The position numbers were made by a program, and so were the translations under genes. Of a stretch of DNA of 64,000 nt, positions 49,901-61,491 are shown piece by piece. This DNA is from Zychaea mexicana (Eukaryota > Mucoromycota > Mucoromycetes > Mucorales > Lichtheimiaceae). The notes beneath the pieces were generated by a model. The model did not search any database. It was not told the origin of the DNA and saw only the letters and a list, made by a program, of their open reading frames with translations. The stretch spans positions 140,734 through 204,733 of the forward strand of contig NW_026516746.1 of assembly GCF_025766255.1 (NCBI RefSeq). The letters are read 5' to 3'. Every line of letters starts with the position of its first letter. Positions within the stretch are counted from its first letter, which is position 1.

Positions 49901-50719
49901 GCCTGAGCTGTTCTTACTTACGATAATGGCAGCCGGTAATTCCGTTTTTGATGCTGTAGTTCCAGTTTCGCGCATGCTTAGAAATTGCAATACTCGTACG
50001 ACATGCCTGAATTTGACTGGACCGCGAGGCAATAGTACTTCGATGAGTGCTTGGCAGGAAGTAACAGCTGGTAGCAGTAGAAACACATATTAATCTTTAA
50101 TGTAATCGTGTCTGTGCGACTTTTATGCAAAACCGTTCATCGTCTCCAACGTCTCTTCGTTTATATCTACATACGCATGTAGATACACTAAACACAAGCA
50201 AAAAAGGAAAGACTTACGTAGTTTTCGGCAAAGGATAAGATCCATTAAAACGTTCATTTGTGCATCGTTCACACCAAACCTCTCAATGGCGGTCTTCAGC
50301 GCTGGTGATCTTTTCTTAAATCGTGTTCTCAAAGGCGCGATAGGTTGTGCTTTTCATTTATTTTTTTAAAAAGAAAGAAGGAAGTTTGAGTTTTCATAGT
50401 TCGTCGGCGTGATATTTAGTGTTTGTTTGTGGAGATATAAGAAAGACATACATGTACTCAAAAGTTGAAGTTCCTGATGCAGAAAGGAATCAATGTTGTC
50501 GGTATTGAGATCGCGAATCAGTGAATCACTACTTTCGGCAGACGCGCCGGCTATGAAGAGAGCAAAAGAATATACATAAAAGTTTGTAAGTAATTGTTAA
50601 ATGTGTTTGCTATATTCTAAAAAAACTTAGAGGGCAATGCGTAAATTAACAAAAGAAAAATCATAATCACATGTTGTATACTTACACGCAGTGTCTGAAT
50701 TAATTGACGCTACCGACAT
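46912..50719 (-). CDS. CENPI: CENP-I/Mis6 inner kinetochore protein
   Basis: Large gene of many short exons, start MSVASINSDTA (ATG 50717-50719), stop TGA 46912-46914. Family blocks in order are: RFGVNDAQMNVLMDLILCRKL; VTSCQALIEVLLPRGPVKFRHVV; WIIAIYDHIDN with FYGVLFHYLSM and HLCHLLCRMTRRHHVKKYRIHQL; LVALMNVFKLYNPELIVPG; VLQELLKGRNH; and a C-terminal block with HFIYHVDRLSVIGL, LLQHAALSFFEFVSS, IIIPAAPLIYRSFFSICGMSVSRIC and YLDNFNTHVMDICSALWRN. The segment after the PGR motif and the final block run parallel to animal CENP-I and yeast Mis6/Ctf3. In the constitutive centromere network it sits beside CENP-H/K/M. The call rests on recalled motifs, with many consecutive matches. Exon boundaries are partly uncertain. 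Confidence 0.85.
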
Positions 50720-52694
50720 TTCTTTACTTTTTATGTTACAATAAAAAGTGGAGAGAACGCGACGGAAAGGAGCCGTGCGACACGAGCCTATGAAGCGTGA
50801 TCCCAAAGTGCAATAGTCGTTATCCACTCCGATTAGAAATTGCCTTTTACGGATGAAAAAAGAGCATCGTCCATTACAATGAAGGGCCTACTATTATTCT
50901 GTTGTTTACTGTAGTAAAAGTTCGAGATTACATACACAAGTCCGCTTAATAAAATAGTCATCAAGATAACGTCAGGTGGAGGTACAGCAAATCATAATAG
51001 TCGTATATACACCTCTTCGAACAGGGAAGAATATTAGCAACATCATGAGAAAAGATTATCTTTGCTTGTTAATAAGATCTCATATCTATATATTGAATCT
51101 ACCTCTCGGTGGTGCTGTGTTCAGTGTACGGACCTGTGCCGCTGCTGGTATTGACTGATATTACTTTGTAGAATCCCATCCCGTCGTATTTTCTTTTATC
51201 CAGCGTGCGTTACCCTAATGTCAGATACCCGTAATATCATTGCCGCTGGCCTTGATTCTTTTAGGTATGTTTCCTTTCACTGATAGCATACTACGGATGA
51301 ATTACTCATGCTAAATATAGTGTATACGGCGGCTGCTGCGGTCCAAAATCGTCTTGTCCGAGAATAACACAAATGTATGTACTGTTGCCACACTACAAGC
51401 ATAATAAAGACTCTTTGAGAAGAATCAGAATTGAAAGAAAAGACTGATGGCACAAAGAGATACAACTACCTATATATATATGTATATATTTGTATACTGC
51501 TAGCACATCATAGCGAAAAGTTGTCCACTTCTAATCGAGCCCTACCACTACAGCTCCAGTCAGAGTCTGAACAAGCGAGTTTTCTTGTGTACCTGAATCT
51601 GAACAGACGAAAAAACACGCTACAGGTGAGCAATATCGGATATCACGACTATAATTACTCAGCATAACAGAACACATAGCAACCCTGTAAACGACAATCA
51701 TACATCGAGCAGTTACATACAAACTCATCCGGTAATACCTCTCATACAATCTTGATATGCTCCGTTTGCTCGCCAACGCGAATCAAACTCCTGAAGTGTT
51801 GTCGCCCGGTACTCGCTATCGATCCTTTCGTATGGCTAACAAAACCACCAGGGGAAAGAGGTCGCTGATACAATATGCAATCGGTGAAAGAGGGGAATAT
51901 CTACCATATACGAACATGGCACTCTTTCCTTATTATTAATTCATACAGTCTCTTGCCTTATGAAACATTAGTTACAGCTGTGGCAAATCTCGTTGTAGTT
52001 GCCGCTCAAATAAAAATTAACCAATGGTCCATATCAGAAAGAACCATCACAAGCGCCAATCCACTGGAAACGATGTGTTGCGAGAATACTCATACGTACA
52101 AACGAGTTGCGCGATTAATTTCTGTTAGTAATGGACGAAAAACCACACGTCTTTACTTGTTTTCACTAACTTTTTTTCCCCTTGCACACATGCATCCTAT
52201 CATCTTTCGTTTTATTTCGTGATCTTTGACAATGTTAAGGTCGGGAGTCGTTTCTTTCATTGAAGACACTCAAGCGTAATAGTAAGCTACATGCATTTGC
52301 TTTAGTATATGTACATACTGTACATGTCAATATGTCTCCGAGCTTCACCACGCGCTTTTCGTTTCTGGTCCTACATAGCAAGCGATCGATACAACGGTAA
52401 TTGGCACATATGACAATAGGTTAAGAGATTTGACCAGAATCATACCTGTTCACTTATAGCAATCAAAAGAAAAAGTGTGCGATTGAATTCACTTAGTACA
52501 CAGAACGATATCTTAATTATTCTGACATGGTATGAGACTTTTACAAAGTAGAAGGAAACCTTGGATGGAGGAATCTTCATCAATTTGCAAGGCCCATGGA
52601 ACTCTATATTTGGCCAAGTAGGTGCCCCGCATATACAAGCTCAGCTGCCCTCGTTTTCCCTTTGATCCTCTCGCTTTGAAGTAAATTTCTATCC
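50720..52694. other. Divergent intergenic region between CENP-I and the sorting nexin
   Basis: Nearly 2 kb containing both promoters, AT-rich, with only random short frames. A 12-bp TA/TG-type stretch at about 51470-51490 is the only low-complexity feature. Confidence 0.6.
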
Positions 52695-55252
52695 ATGGAT
52701 AACTCACAAGGGTTGCGATTTGACGATGCATTGCTAGGCAATCCGTTCGCGGATGCCATTTCACCTTCTCAGTCTAGAGAGACATCCCAAGCGGAAGAAC
52801 CTCAGCATGAGCAACACAAGCAGCAGCAACCCGAACAGTCCCCCAGTACAACACCGAGTTTTGAAGACGGACAACAGCAACTTCAATACCATGAACAAGA
52901 AGATACGTCTTCACCGGCCGAACAGCAACAGGAGGAGCAAGAGATAGTAGCGGAAGCAGAAGACGAAGAGCAAGAATTTGTCGAGCAACAACAACAACAG
53001 CAGCCAGTACTGACTACGAGTAATAGCAGTAGTAGAAACAATAGCAGCAGTATCGGTAGTGGCGTTAGTAGCAACAGTGCGAATCAATACCAAAACAATA
53101 GCGTTGTAGAAGGCATGGCGTCTTTGAATGTCGACAATGAAGTACCGTTTACGGTAGCTGACGAGCCTTCTACGATTGACAATGGCTCGGATTATAGTCA
53201 GGTATAAGACTTGCTGATTCTGTGATTATGCATATTGTATGTTTTGAGGGGAGCTTCCCCGCGTTTTCGAAAAGGAATGAATCGACTGCTAACCCCCTCC
53301 CTTCCTCCGTGATATATTCCAGTCAGAAAGTTTGGAGATACCGAAAAGTGGGTCACGACCATTTTTCCATGTTACAGTACAAGATCCTCAAAAAGTTGGG
53401 GATGCCATCAATGCACATATCGTGTACAAAGTCAAAACAAAGGTAATGTATGGATGATATAGGGAAATTCTCCCCTATTATCAATATATAAACGTGAATG
53501 TTGATGGTGATGTTTTAGACCAATTCACCAGTATTCCGAGCGCCCGAGTTTGTGGTTGCACGTCGATACCGCGATTTCCTATGGTTATACAATCAGCTGA
53601 CGCTAGGCAACCCGGGTGTGATTGTTCCGCCTGTGCCTGAGAAACATGCATTAGGTATGGTCAAAGCAACCTTTCTGATTATGAATGACGGGAGCAAGTA
53701 GAGTGTGTGTTGCTATATGGTATGCAGACGTACGAAGAAACAGAGTGAATGGCTGAGAAAAATATGCTGCATCCAGGTCGATTCCAAGACGAATTTGTTG
53801 AATCTCGAAGGATAGCACTGGAGCGATGTTTACAAAAAATTGTATCGCATCCTATGCTCTATGGTGACCCAGATCTCAAAGTATTTCTTGAAAGTGAATC
53901 CTTTAATGTGGAGGTAAGCAGCTATATAGAAACTTGGATGATGATGGAAAAGGAGTGTGTTAAGTGATGAGGCTTCTCTCAATAGAAACGACAAAAGCGA
54001 GCAGAGCCAGATACACCCAAAGTCAGTTTAATGCGATCATTCGGAGAAACCATATCAAATGCAGCAAGTAATCCGTTCTCAAAGTTTATTGAAGTGGATG
54101 AATGGTTTGCGTCGAAGCGAACGCAGTTGGAGACGTTGGAAAATCAGCTCAAGGCATTACTGAAGAGTGTGGAGGGGGTTGTGAAACAAAGAAAAGGTAT
54201 ATATAATTGCTCATTGTGCTGGTGCATATGTGTGTCGCTCACCGTTCACTTTGTCTTTTATAGAGTTAGGAGGATCGATTGCCGATTTTGGGGAGAGCAT
54301 GATCCCTCTTGCTTCGGCTGAACTGGATCGTGGTCTGTCTACGCACTTGATGGTTTTGGCGGATGTTCAAAAAAGGATGAAAGAGCTGCATGAGCAACAG
54401 GTTAGTAAGGTTAAAGATTAGCTTTATTGGAGAAAACGTGATATGATAAAGTCTATTTTGAGGCTGGGGGAGTGGAATTAAATACAAGAAGGCTCGGTAA
54501 TTGATTTAATTAATGAAATACGTAGGCCCATCATGACATCCTAACATTAGAACATACCATCGATGAATATATCCGGATAATAGGATCCATCAAGGTAAAA
54601 GGGATAATTCTCTATGTGGTATCAAAGATAATAAAGCCGGGGGAGAGTATACTGATCGACAAGTGGGATAGCTGGCATTCAATGCACGCATTAAGGCATA
54701 TCAAGCATACCAGCAAGCTGAATCAGAAGTACAGAAAAAGCAAGCCGTATACGATCGATTGAACAGTCAATCGAAAAAGCCAGAACGACTTGCTGTAGCA
54801 GAACAAGAGATCACAGAGGTACACGAGCTTGAAAAACGAGCACTAAAACTATAGCTTGCTGTCTAGAAGAAACAAAGACTTATCCAGTTGTGTATAAAAA
54901 GGCAAAACAACGGATGACAGAATACCATCGAGAGTTCCAAGACGTTTCAAAGCTGATCAAGAACGAGCTGGATCGGTTTGATCATGAGAAAGTGGAAGAT
55001 TTCCGGGACAGTGTAGAACAATTTCTATGCAGCATGATCGAGCATCAAAAACAGGTATGCACAAATAGCATTGTAAAGTCGTCGTGTGTGTGTGAAGAGA
55101 ACTCATCAACAATTACATGTGTACCCCTTACCCAATGATGTTACCACTAGATAATTGCCTTGTGGGAATCCTATTTTGAACAAACCGAGCAACTGGTGTC
55201 TGATGCAACAACCACAACAGCAACTAGCGCAGCAGCTGCAGAAAGCCAATGA
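52695..55252 (+). CDS. VPS5: Sorting nexin of the retromer (Vps5/SNX1 family)
   Basis: Retromer SNX-BAR subunit that binds PI3P and curves endosome membranes. Exon 1 (52695-53201) encodes a Gln/Glu-rich leader. A PX domain follows (exons 53323-53442, 53519 on and 53777 on), with VVARRYRDFLWLYNQL, VIVPPVPEKHALGRF and LERCLQKIVSHPML. The rest is BAR coiled coil: KFIEVDEWFASKRTQLETLE, SIADFGESMIPLASAELDRGL, VLADVQKRMKELHEQQ, DEYIRIIGSIKLAFNARIKAYQAYQ and EFQDVSKLIKNELDRFDHEKVEDFRDSVEQFL, ending in an IIALWESYFEQTEQL helix. The stop TGA ends at 55252. One junction (54818/54878) needs an unusual AAG acceptor to stay in frame (see findings). Confidence 0.93.
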
Positions 55253-56106
55253 TATCACATCCGTCCATTTGTAGTCATCATCTCAAAAATAATAGCAAAG
55301 ATACCCTTAAAATAGTTTTGTTTATGTATACTTTACACTTTTACTCTGTGGTGGCGTGATACATCAGCACATCTGATGAAATAAGTTGGGCGTAGTATAT
55401 GATACTACACTCATACATATACTACCCACCCGTCATCACCAAGTGCAGATGATGGCACGCATAACACACGCTTCCTTTCGACCTCCATCAAACTTGTTCT
55501 ATATAATGGTAACCATTATCACTATATAGCTCATAGCATACGTGGCTGCTCGCTGATGGTGTGAAGAGGAAGAAAGAGAAAGCGTGTGTATGTATAATAT
55601 TGATGATGCAAGCTATTCATTTTTTTATGCTCCACCAATCCACACACTCATCTACAAGAACAACAGCAATAACAAGAATGCATCCTATAGAGAGAGAGAG
55701 AGAGACCTTTTACAAAATGCTTTATATATGTATACGACGATATCAAGGGGGTGTGTGGTTTTGGATAAGAAAGGGGGAAAGAGAAAAGAACAAAATAAAC
55801 AAATACGTACAAAAAAAAAGCCATTACCCGAATTATAGTAATTTCCGGAAAGGAGTCGTTAAACGGAGAAGGAGGCTGTTGAATATGCGAGAGAGAGAGA
55901 AAGAATAAAAAAAAGAGTATTTTGTACTATGATACTAAGAACACTTTCTGAAAATGCTATGGATACTCACACAAATTCACTATACAACATTGAAAGAAAA
56001 AGAGGATGGAAAGAGGGAGAAGATGTAAAGACGAAGAATGGGCAGAAGTGATATGGATGGCGAAAAAGAGTATATGCAAGATGGTTGTTGGTTGTTGCTG
56101 TTATTT
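55253..56106. other. Convergent intergenic region
   Basis: About 850 bp between the sorting nexin stop (+) and the C2H2 stop (-). It contains GA-rich runs (55690-55705, 55885-55915) and AT stretches. No gene is seen. Confidence 0.6.
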
Positions 56107-57768
56107 TTATGATGATTTGATACTGTTCAGGCTATTCTTGGTGAGATCGCTGCTGTTATTTGTGTTGTTGTGGATTTTAGCATGACGGCGCAGATTGCTG
56201 ACCACCGAGAAGCGTCGACCACAGCCTTCAATCTGGCACTTGTAAGGTTTCTATAATAGATAATACACACACACACACACATGTAAGCTCATGGTTGTAA
56301 TTGTAATATAATTAAACAATGATTATACCTCTCCAGTATGACTATGCATGTGGGTTGCCAGTGAGCTAGGCCGGGTAAATCGCTTGACACAGACAGTGCA
56401 TTTGTATCGACGTGGGGTAGTTGTGACAACCTTGGCATCCATCATGTTGTTGTTAGCAATGTTGCTGTTGTTGGCCGTACTGGACGAGGAATCAGAGGAT
56501 GATGCGGATAAACTGGGCTGTTGCTGTGGCGGTAATGCCTGTGGATGCTGCTGCTTTTCTGATGCTTGATGATGGTGCTGGTGAGGATGACTAGGATGTT
56601 GAAGTTGTTGTTGTTGCTGTGTATGATGTGAACGATGTTGGCGGTGATGGTGCTGCAGGTGGTGATGATCATGGGTATGATGGTATGGATGGTAAGATCT
56701 TCGCGACGCTGTTGTTGTCGTAGAATTAGGTTGAGGCGGTGGTGGTTCAAACTGCTGGTGATAGTTTGAAGGGATTGGCGAATGATGGCCACCCACAAAT
56801 GGATCGCTGTAATAATGATGGTGCTGTCGATATGGATCGTGTTCTTGTTGTTGTTGTTGGTGCTGCTGCATCCAACCAATGTGATGTTGGGGAGGGGGTA
56901 ATGGCCCTTGATGGATCAGTTCATGGTACATTGCATCTGCTGGAGGGTGCGATGTATTTGGCATGATGCTGCTACTACCGGAAAACGAAGCGACAAAGCC
57001 CGGGCCGGGATAAGCTCCTGCATCTGATACTGCTGCTGGATGCGGTGGTGGCGCCATCACAGACGATGATGAGCATGTAGGAGTATGGTGTTGCCATGAA
57101 GAGGTTGTTGTCGTGTGCAGCGGTGAATAAGACATTGATCTGATGCTACCTCCCATGGTGGTAGCAGCAGCATTACCACCGCCTCCAACATTGGTGAATG
57201 GTCGCCGTATACTATCGTGCCATTGCCGGTGAGGTGGCGTTCCGTCGGATGCCGGTGGCGTTGGCAGGGGCACGCGAGCAGGGGCTTCACCTCCTGAATT
57301 GACTGCGGCCGCGGCAGCAGCAGCAGCAGCAGCAGCAGCAGCGCTATCGCCATCTAAACAATCCGGAACGGGGGAAAGGAGGTGCTTGTTGTTGTTGTTG
57401 TTGTTGTTGCTAGAAGCATTGCTGCTGTTATCATATGCTTGCTGAGGGGTACAGCCTGTTGTCGCTGTTGTAGTACAAGTGCTAACGGTGGCCGTGTCGA
57501 TGTTGCTGTAGCGGATAACAGCTGAATCGTCGACTGTGGGTGCTGCTGTAGGCTGTTTGTCGGCATAACCAGCGATCAGTCCATCAGAAGTAGTGGTGGT
57601 ACTGCCGCTCAATGAGCTGCTCGCAGTGCTGTAGGTAGGTGAAGCAGCGTGTGTGAGATCGGTGGTGGAGATCGCGTTGCTGGTCAGCGCATGATTTATA
57701 TCGGCTTTGATTAACTCAGACGAGTCACTGCCAAGCAGCTGGATAGGCCGGTCAACTTCAAAGCTCAT
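56107..57768 (-). CDS. C2H2 zinc-finger transcription factor with two fingers
   Basis: Two exons (56329-57768, 56107-56250) join into 527 residues. A long low-complexity N-terminus carries poly-Asn, poly-Ala (from a (CAG)n run at 57315-57342) and Pro/His/Gln stretches. Two C-terminal fingers follow: YKCTVCVKRFTRPSSLATHMHSH with the TGEKP linker, and YKCQIEGCGRRFSVVSNLRRHAKIH. The intron falls exactly inside that linker (HTGE|KPYK). The finger pair, especially SLATHMHSHTGEKP and CGRRFSVVSNLRRH, is a common type in basidiomycete and mucoromycete regulators. The target and pathway are unknown. Confidence 0.93.
57315..57342 (-). repeat. (CAG)n/(CTG)n run coding poly-Ala
   Basis: In-frame triplet repeat encoding about 13 consecutive Ala in the C2H2 protein. 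Repeat-length variation between strains is likely. Confidence 0.85.
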
Positions 57769-59543
57769 TTGATGATTTGATCTGATCTAATATTGAAGTG
57801 TTTTTGATTGTTTTGTTGTTGGTGGTTCTTGTGTGTGTGTGTGTGTTTGATGAGAGGTCTCTTTCCCGCTTTCTCTTTGTGTATTTGTTTGGTTGGAAGG
57901 TGAGAGTGTAGTCGTCGGTGGTAATCCGTATGGTTGGGAGGCAGAAAAATAAGAAAAGAAGAGAGAAGAAAAAGAAAAGAAAGATGGGGGCGTCAATTAG
58001 TAAACTTTTATTTCTATTTCACACTTTGCTTGAGTCTTTTTAAAGGCAAGAGACTTCCAGGGGGTGTGTATGCATACGCTCACACTCTATCTCTATCTCT
58101 CTTCTCTCTCATATTCTATCTCTTCTGAGCTGATGCTGAGCTGATGCTGGGCGAAATACCAGGGACCATCGTACTGTTTGTGGCTATTGTATAACTTGAT
58201 CCATCCACACCGAAGGGCGCGAGATAGAGAAGAAAGACTCAGACAGAGACAGAGAGAAACAAGTAGGAGTCCAATGTTATGCGTCTATGTTTTGGTAGTC
58301 TATTGCATACACTCTTCTTTTTTCAACCTAAATCAGCAATGCTCTCTCTTTCCACTCTTTTTCTCGCTGCCTCTGGCTCGAACCCATCCTCTCCTAAACA
58401 GCTCAAAGCAGCAGGCTGTAAAGATTGCTATTATGGTCATTATTTCGCCTGCATTTCACCCTGTTTCTAGCCCTTATAGTGTACCATGATCTCTAATATA
58501 TTTTCTGTAGATAGTATCCGATGGTAATAACTGGATAGTCTCATAATTGGGTGCTTGCACTCTGTATGTGAGTGTGGGGCAAATATAATATAAGAACATG
58601 CAAGACCACACGGAACAATCTCAGTACTCCTCCGCACGCACACGCCCACTGCTGGGTGCGCCCCCTTCCCTTCCCCTCTCTTTCTCTCTTTCTCTCTCCC
58701 CAACATGACCCCCTTTCTTTTTCTTCGTTTGCGGATGAAAAGACCCGAGGTACAACAGAGTCAGAGAAAATGGTAAAGTGTGTTTGGTCTCCTTATAATA
58801 AAAAGATTTAATTGAACGCTTTGTGTTACCACAGAGCAAAAAGATGGCAAAAACGAAAGTAGGGGGCCGCCTCCACCTTTGTTTTTCTCTCTCTCGCTCT
58901 CTCTTTCTCTTTCTATATACCAACAACACACACATTTTTTACAATTCGCCCCTATAATCCTTGGCGTTATGCATGATGTATCCTGCAACAAAAGAATAAC
59001 CACTAGCAACAGTGAGTGTTACTGTGGTCTGGCCTTTGTCGCTGTGCGCCAGCCTATCGTTAACTTTTCTTAAAGATCTTTGATTTCGACGCACATTTCA
59101 TGCGCTCAGTCCGCCACTGTCCCCTCATTTGGATAACAAACTGAAGCAGCAAAACTAAGGTTCTGTCCTTATTCCTCTAAACAATGTATCTTCTAGGTAC
59201 TTCTGCACAACTTGACAACCGGCAAATAGCGCGTTACATAGAGACAGATTATAGCACGTGTTCAAAAACAGTAATCAATAGTTACAAAGTTTTCGTTCAT
59301 CAATTATTTACGAGAAGCAGAAAGTAACACACAAATTACGGTCATTGGTAACCACGTTGTTCATGTTCAATGTCAGTCGTCAAGATGATCATGTTGTTGT
59401 TGTTGTTGTTGGCATGCATGATAGATTTCACATAGATGAAATATGCTGCTACAGCCTTTATAATGGTTTGAACGATTGCAAAAAATAAAGCTACATGTTC
59501 TTATTATCCATATGGACGAGAATAGAGCCTAGTTGTATACTAT

Positions 59544-59778
59544 CGCGTACTAAAACGTGTTTTGTGAGCTCTCCAACTTGCGACTCTGCTGCTTGAAATG
59601 CACAAAATAATTAAGCTTTTTGTGGAACAAGTATGTGCATACCTCTACATTGCTATATTGCCTCTCAAACAATAATTTAAATGTATACCGAATTTGCTGG
59701 TAGACAATAGCAACCTTGTCATTATATTTACTGTGAGGGCTGTCATCAGCATCCTCTGTTGTGATGTCAAAAATCCAC
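59544..59778 (-). pseudogene. Exon-like fragment of an unknown gene
   Basis: A CTCTAG acceptor is followed by an open frame that starts WIFDITTEDADDSPHSKYND and continues to QYSNVE, then a GTATGC donor. A second short in-phase exon follows and ends SQNTF-stop. Codon use and clean splice borders look coding, but no initiator, upstream exon or known domain was found. Most likely a gene relic. Confidence 0.25.
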
Positions 59779-60226
59779 ACTAGAGTACAGCAAAAATATG
59801 TAATGGATGCATTATACCCGCTGCTAGGTGGTCCTAGCGTTTAAAGTCGTTGTACTTTTACTATGGAATGAAAACTGTTCTTGCCTTTTCTCTTTCCTCT
59901 TCCTTGAATGGATAATATGCGGTGTCGTTTGTTTACTCTCCCTCGCTTTCTTATTGTTCTTTCCCATATATCAATAACCACCAATCATCATTCTTCCCCC
60001 CTCTCCCTACCACCTCCCTTCTACACCTCCTTCCCCCCGGAACCTTTTCTCTCTCCACTACTAATAACTCTACCAATTGTGAATGATTGTGATATCTCGA
60101 CAGTCCTATCTCTGCAAGCAACCCCTCCTTCATTTCCTCTCCTGGTCTCCCATCCCTTACTCCGTTCTGCCTCAACTAAATCTTCCCGTCCCACAACATA
60201 TAAAATACACACGCGAATTGCACGCA

Positions 60227-60236
60227 ACCACGTGGT
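60227..60236. promoter_or_regulatory. Palindromic E-box ACCACGTGGT
   Basis: 10-bp perfect palindrome with a CACGTG core in a gene-poor region. No gene start is nearby, so a regulatory role is doubtful. Confidence 0.2.
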
Positions 60237-61491
60237 GTACGCTTATTAGACTCGGCCACGCACCGACTTTCCATGTTTGTGCTGTTCATGCAATTTCGCT
60301 TTCTTTTCTACGTTACATGTTTCCTCGTCCAGACACACTATACAGCAGTATAGCATGCAATCTTAATGTATCTGCTGCTGTGCACATTATTGTTCCTTTT
60401 TCTTGTCATCCTATATATTACTCACTATAACCGGACACCAGATAATAATACGATATTTCTTCTGCTTTTATCTTGCCTTGCATATCATCAAGTGCTCTCT
60501 AAATGCGCATAAGTTGCTAATGCTGCCAACAGTACATACGTGCATATTTGCTTTTATGTAATAATTTTGACCCGTTCAGCATTGATTTGCCATGAACACG
60601 TACTATGATTCTTCTGCAACAATTAGATTAAATGAAGGAGGAATACAGTAGCATTAAGTTTTCCTCTACCCGGGACTGCAGTAATATGATATAGTAACAT
60701 GCATAAACGTACTGTACATAATAAGTGCATCTCCAGAAGAATGCACTACATATATCGCATGTATTTTCTTTCTTTCTCTCATCCTTGACAATATCACTTT
60801 CAAATCCCTATCGTATGTAAATTATATTTTAAAAATGTTCCTGGAATGACTTCCTACTAGTAGATACATGGGTATACTCCAAAAATAGTCGATTCTTGTG
60901 CATATCTGTGGGTTCATGCTGTTTTTTTTGTAATCTACAGTGTCGATGAAAAAATCGCAAAGCGTAGCATTCCCACGTTAACGATATGTAAAAAAATGCG
61001 GCACCCCATGTAGTGGAGTGTCAAGCACCGGCCGTGTCAAAAGAAAAGGAATTTGGATCCGGGGGATAGAAATTTGACAGGTTGACCGGTGTAGATAGCG
61101 GAACATCAAGCGAGCGCTAGCGCGCGATTAGGACCAGACACTAAAACATAGGTATCGTGGGAGAGATTGACTGCACTCATTCATATCTTTTCTGCTTTAT
61201 AAGGAGAATATTGTACATCATTTTAAAATATAAATAACGGCGGGATAAACCCTTCTATAGGAAAAATTTACCCCAGTATCATATGCACGCTATTTTTCTT
61301 TTGGCACTCAGCATGTTAAAAACATCACTGGTATGGATTTTGATAATGTAAAAGTCGCTGTGTATATGCGCATATCGTAGCAAATGGGTATGATATGTAT
61401 GATTATGATTACTTTATACTGTATACATTATATTTGTACTGCCAGATTATGATATTATTACTATGGGATGAAACGTCATGAATTTGCTTAT

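Larger units (their letters stand above)
57769..61491. other. Gene-poor region between C2H2 and KNL1/Spc7 genes
   Basis: About 3.7 kb with no confident gene. The right part of the C2H2 leader has CT/CA runs (57836-57845, 58675-58705). An exon-like minus-strand fragment lies at 59544-59778. A perfect ACCACGTGGT palindrome is at 60227-60236. A GCGCTAGCGC palindrome and a TGGAGTGTC copy lie near 61013-61120. The left of the KNL1 gene is its 3' flank. Confidence 0.5.

Noticed and set aside
56442..57566. Long minus- and plus-strand frames within the C2H2 gene
   Set aside because: Shadows of low-complexity CAN and CAG codons; the true frame has both zinc fingers.
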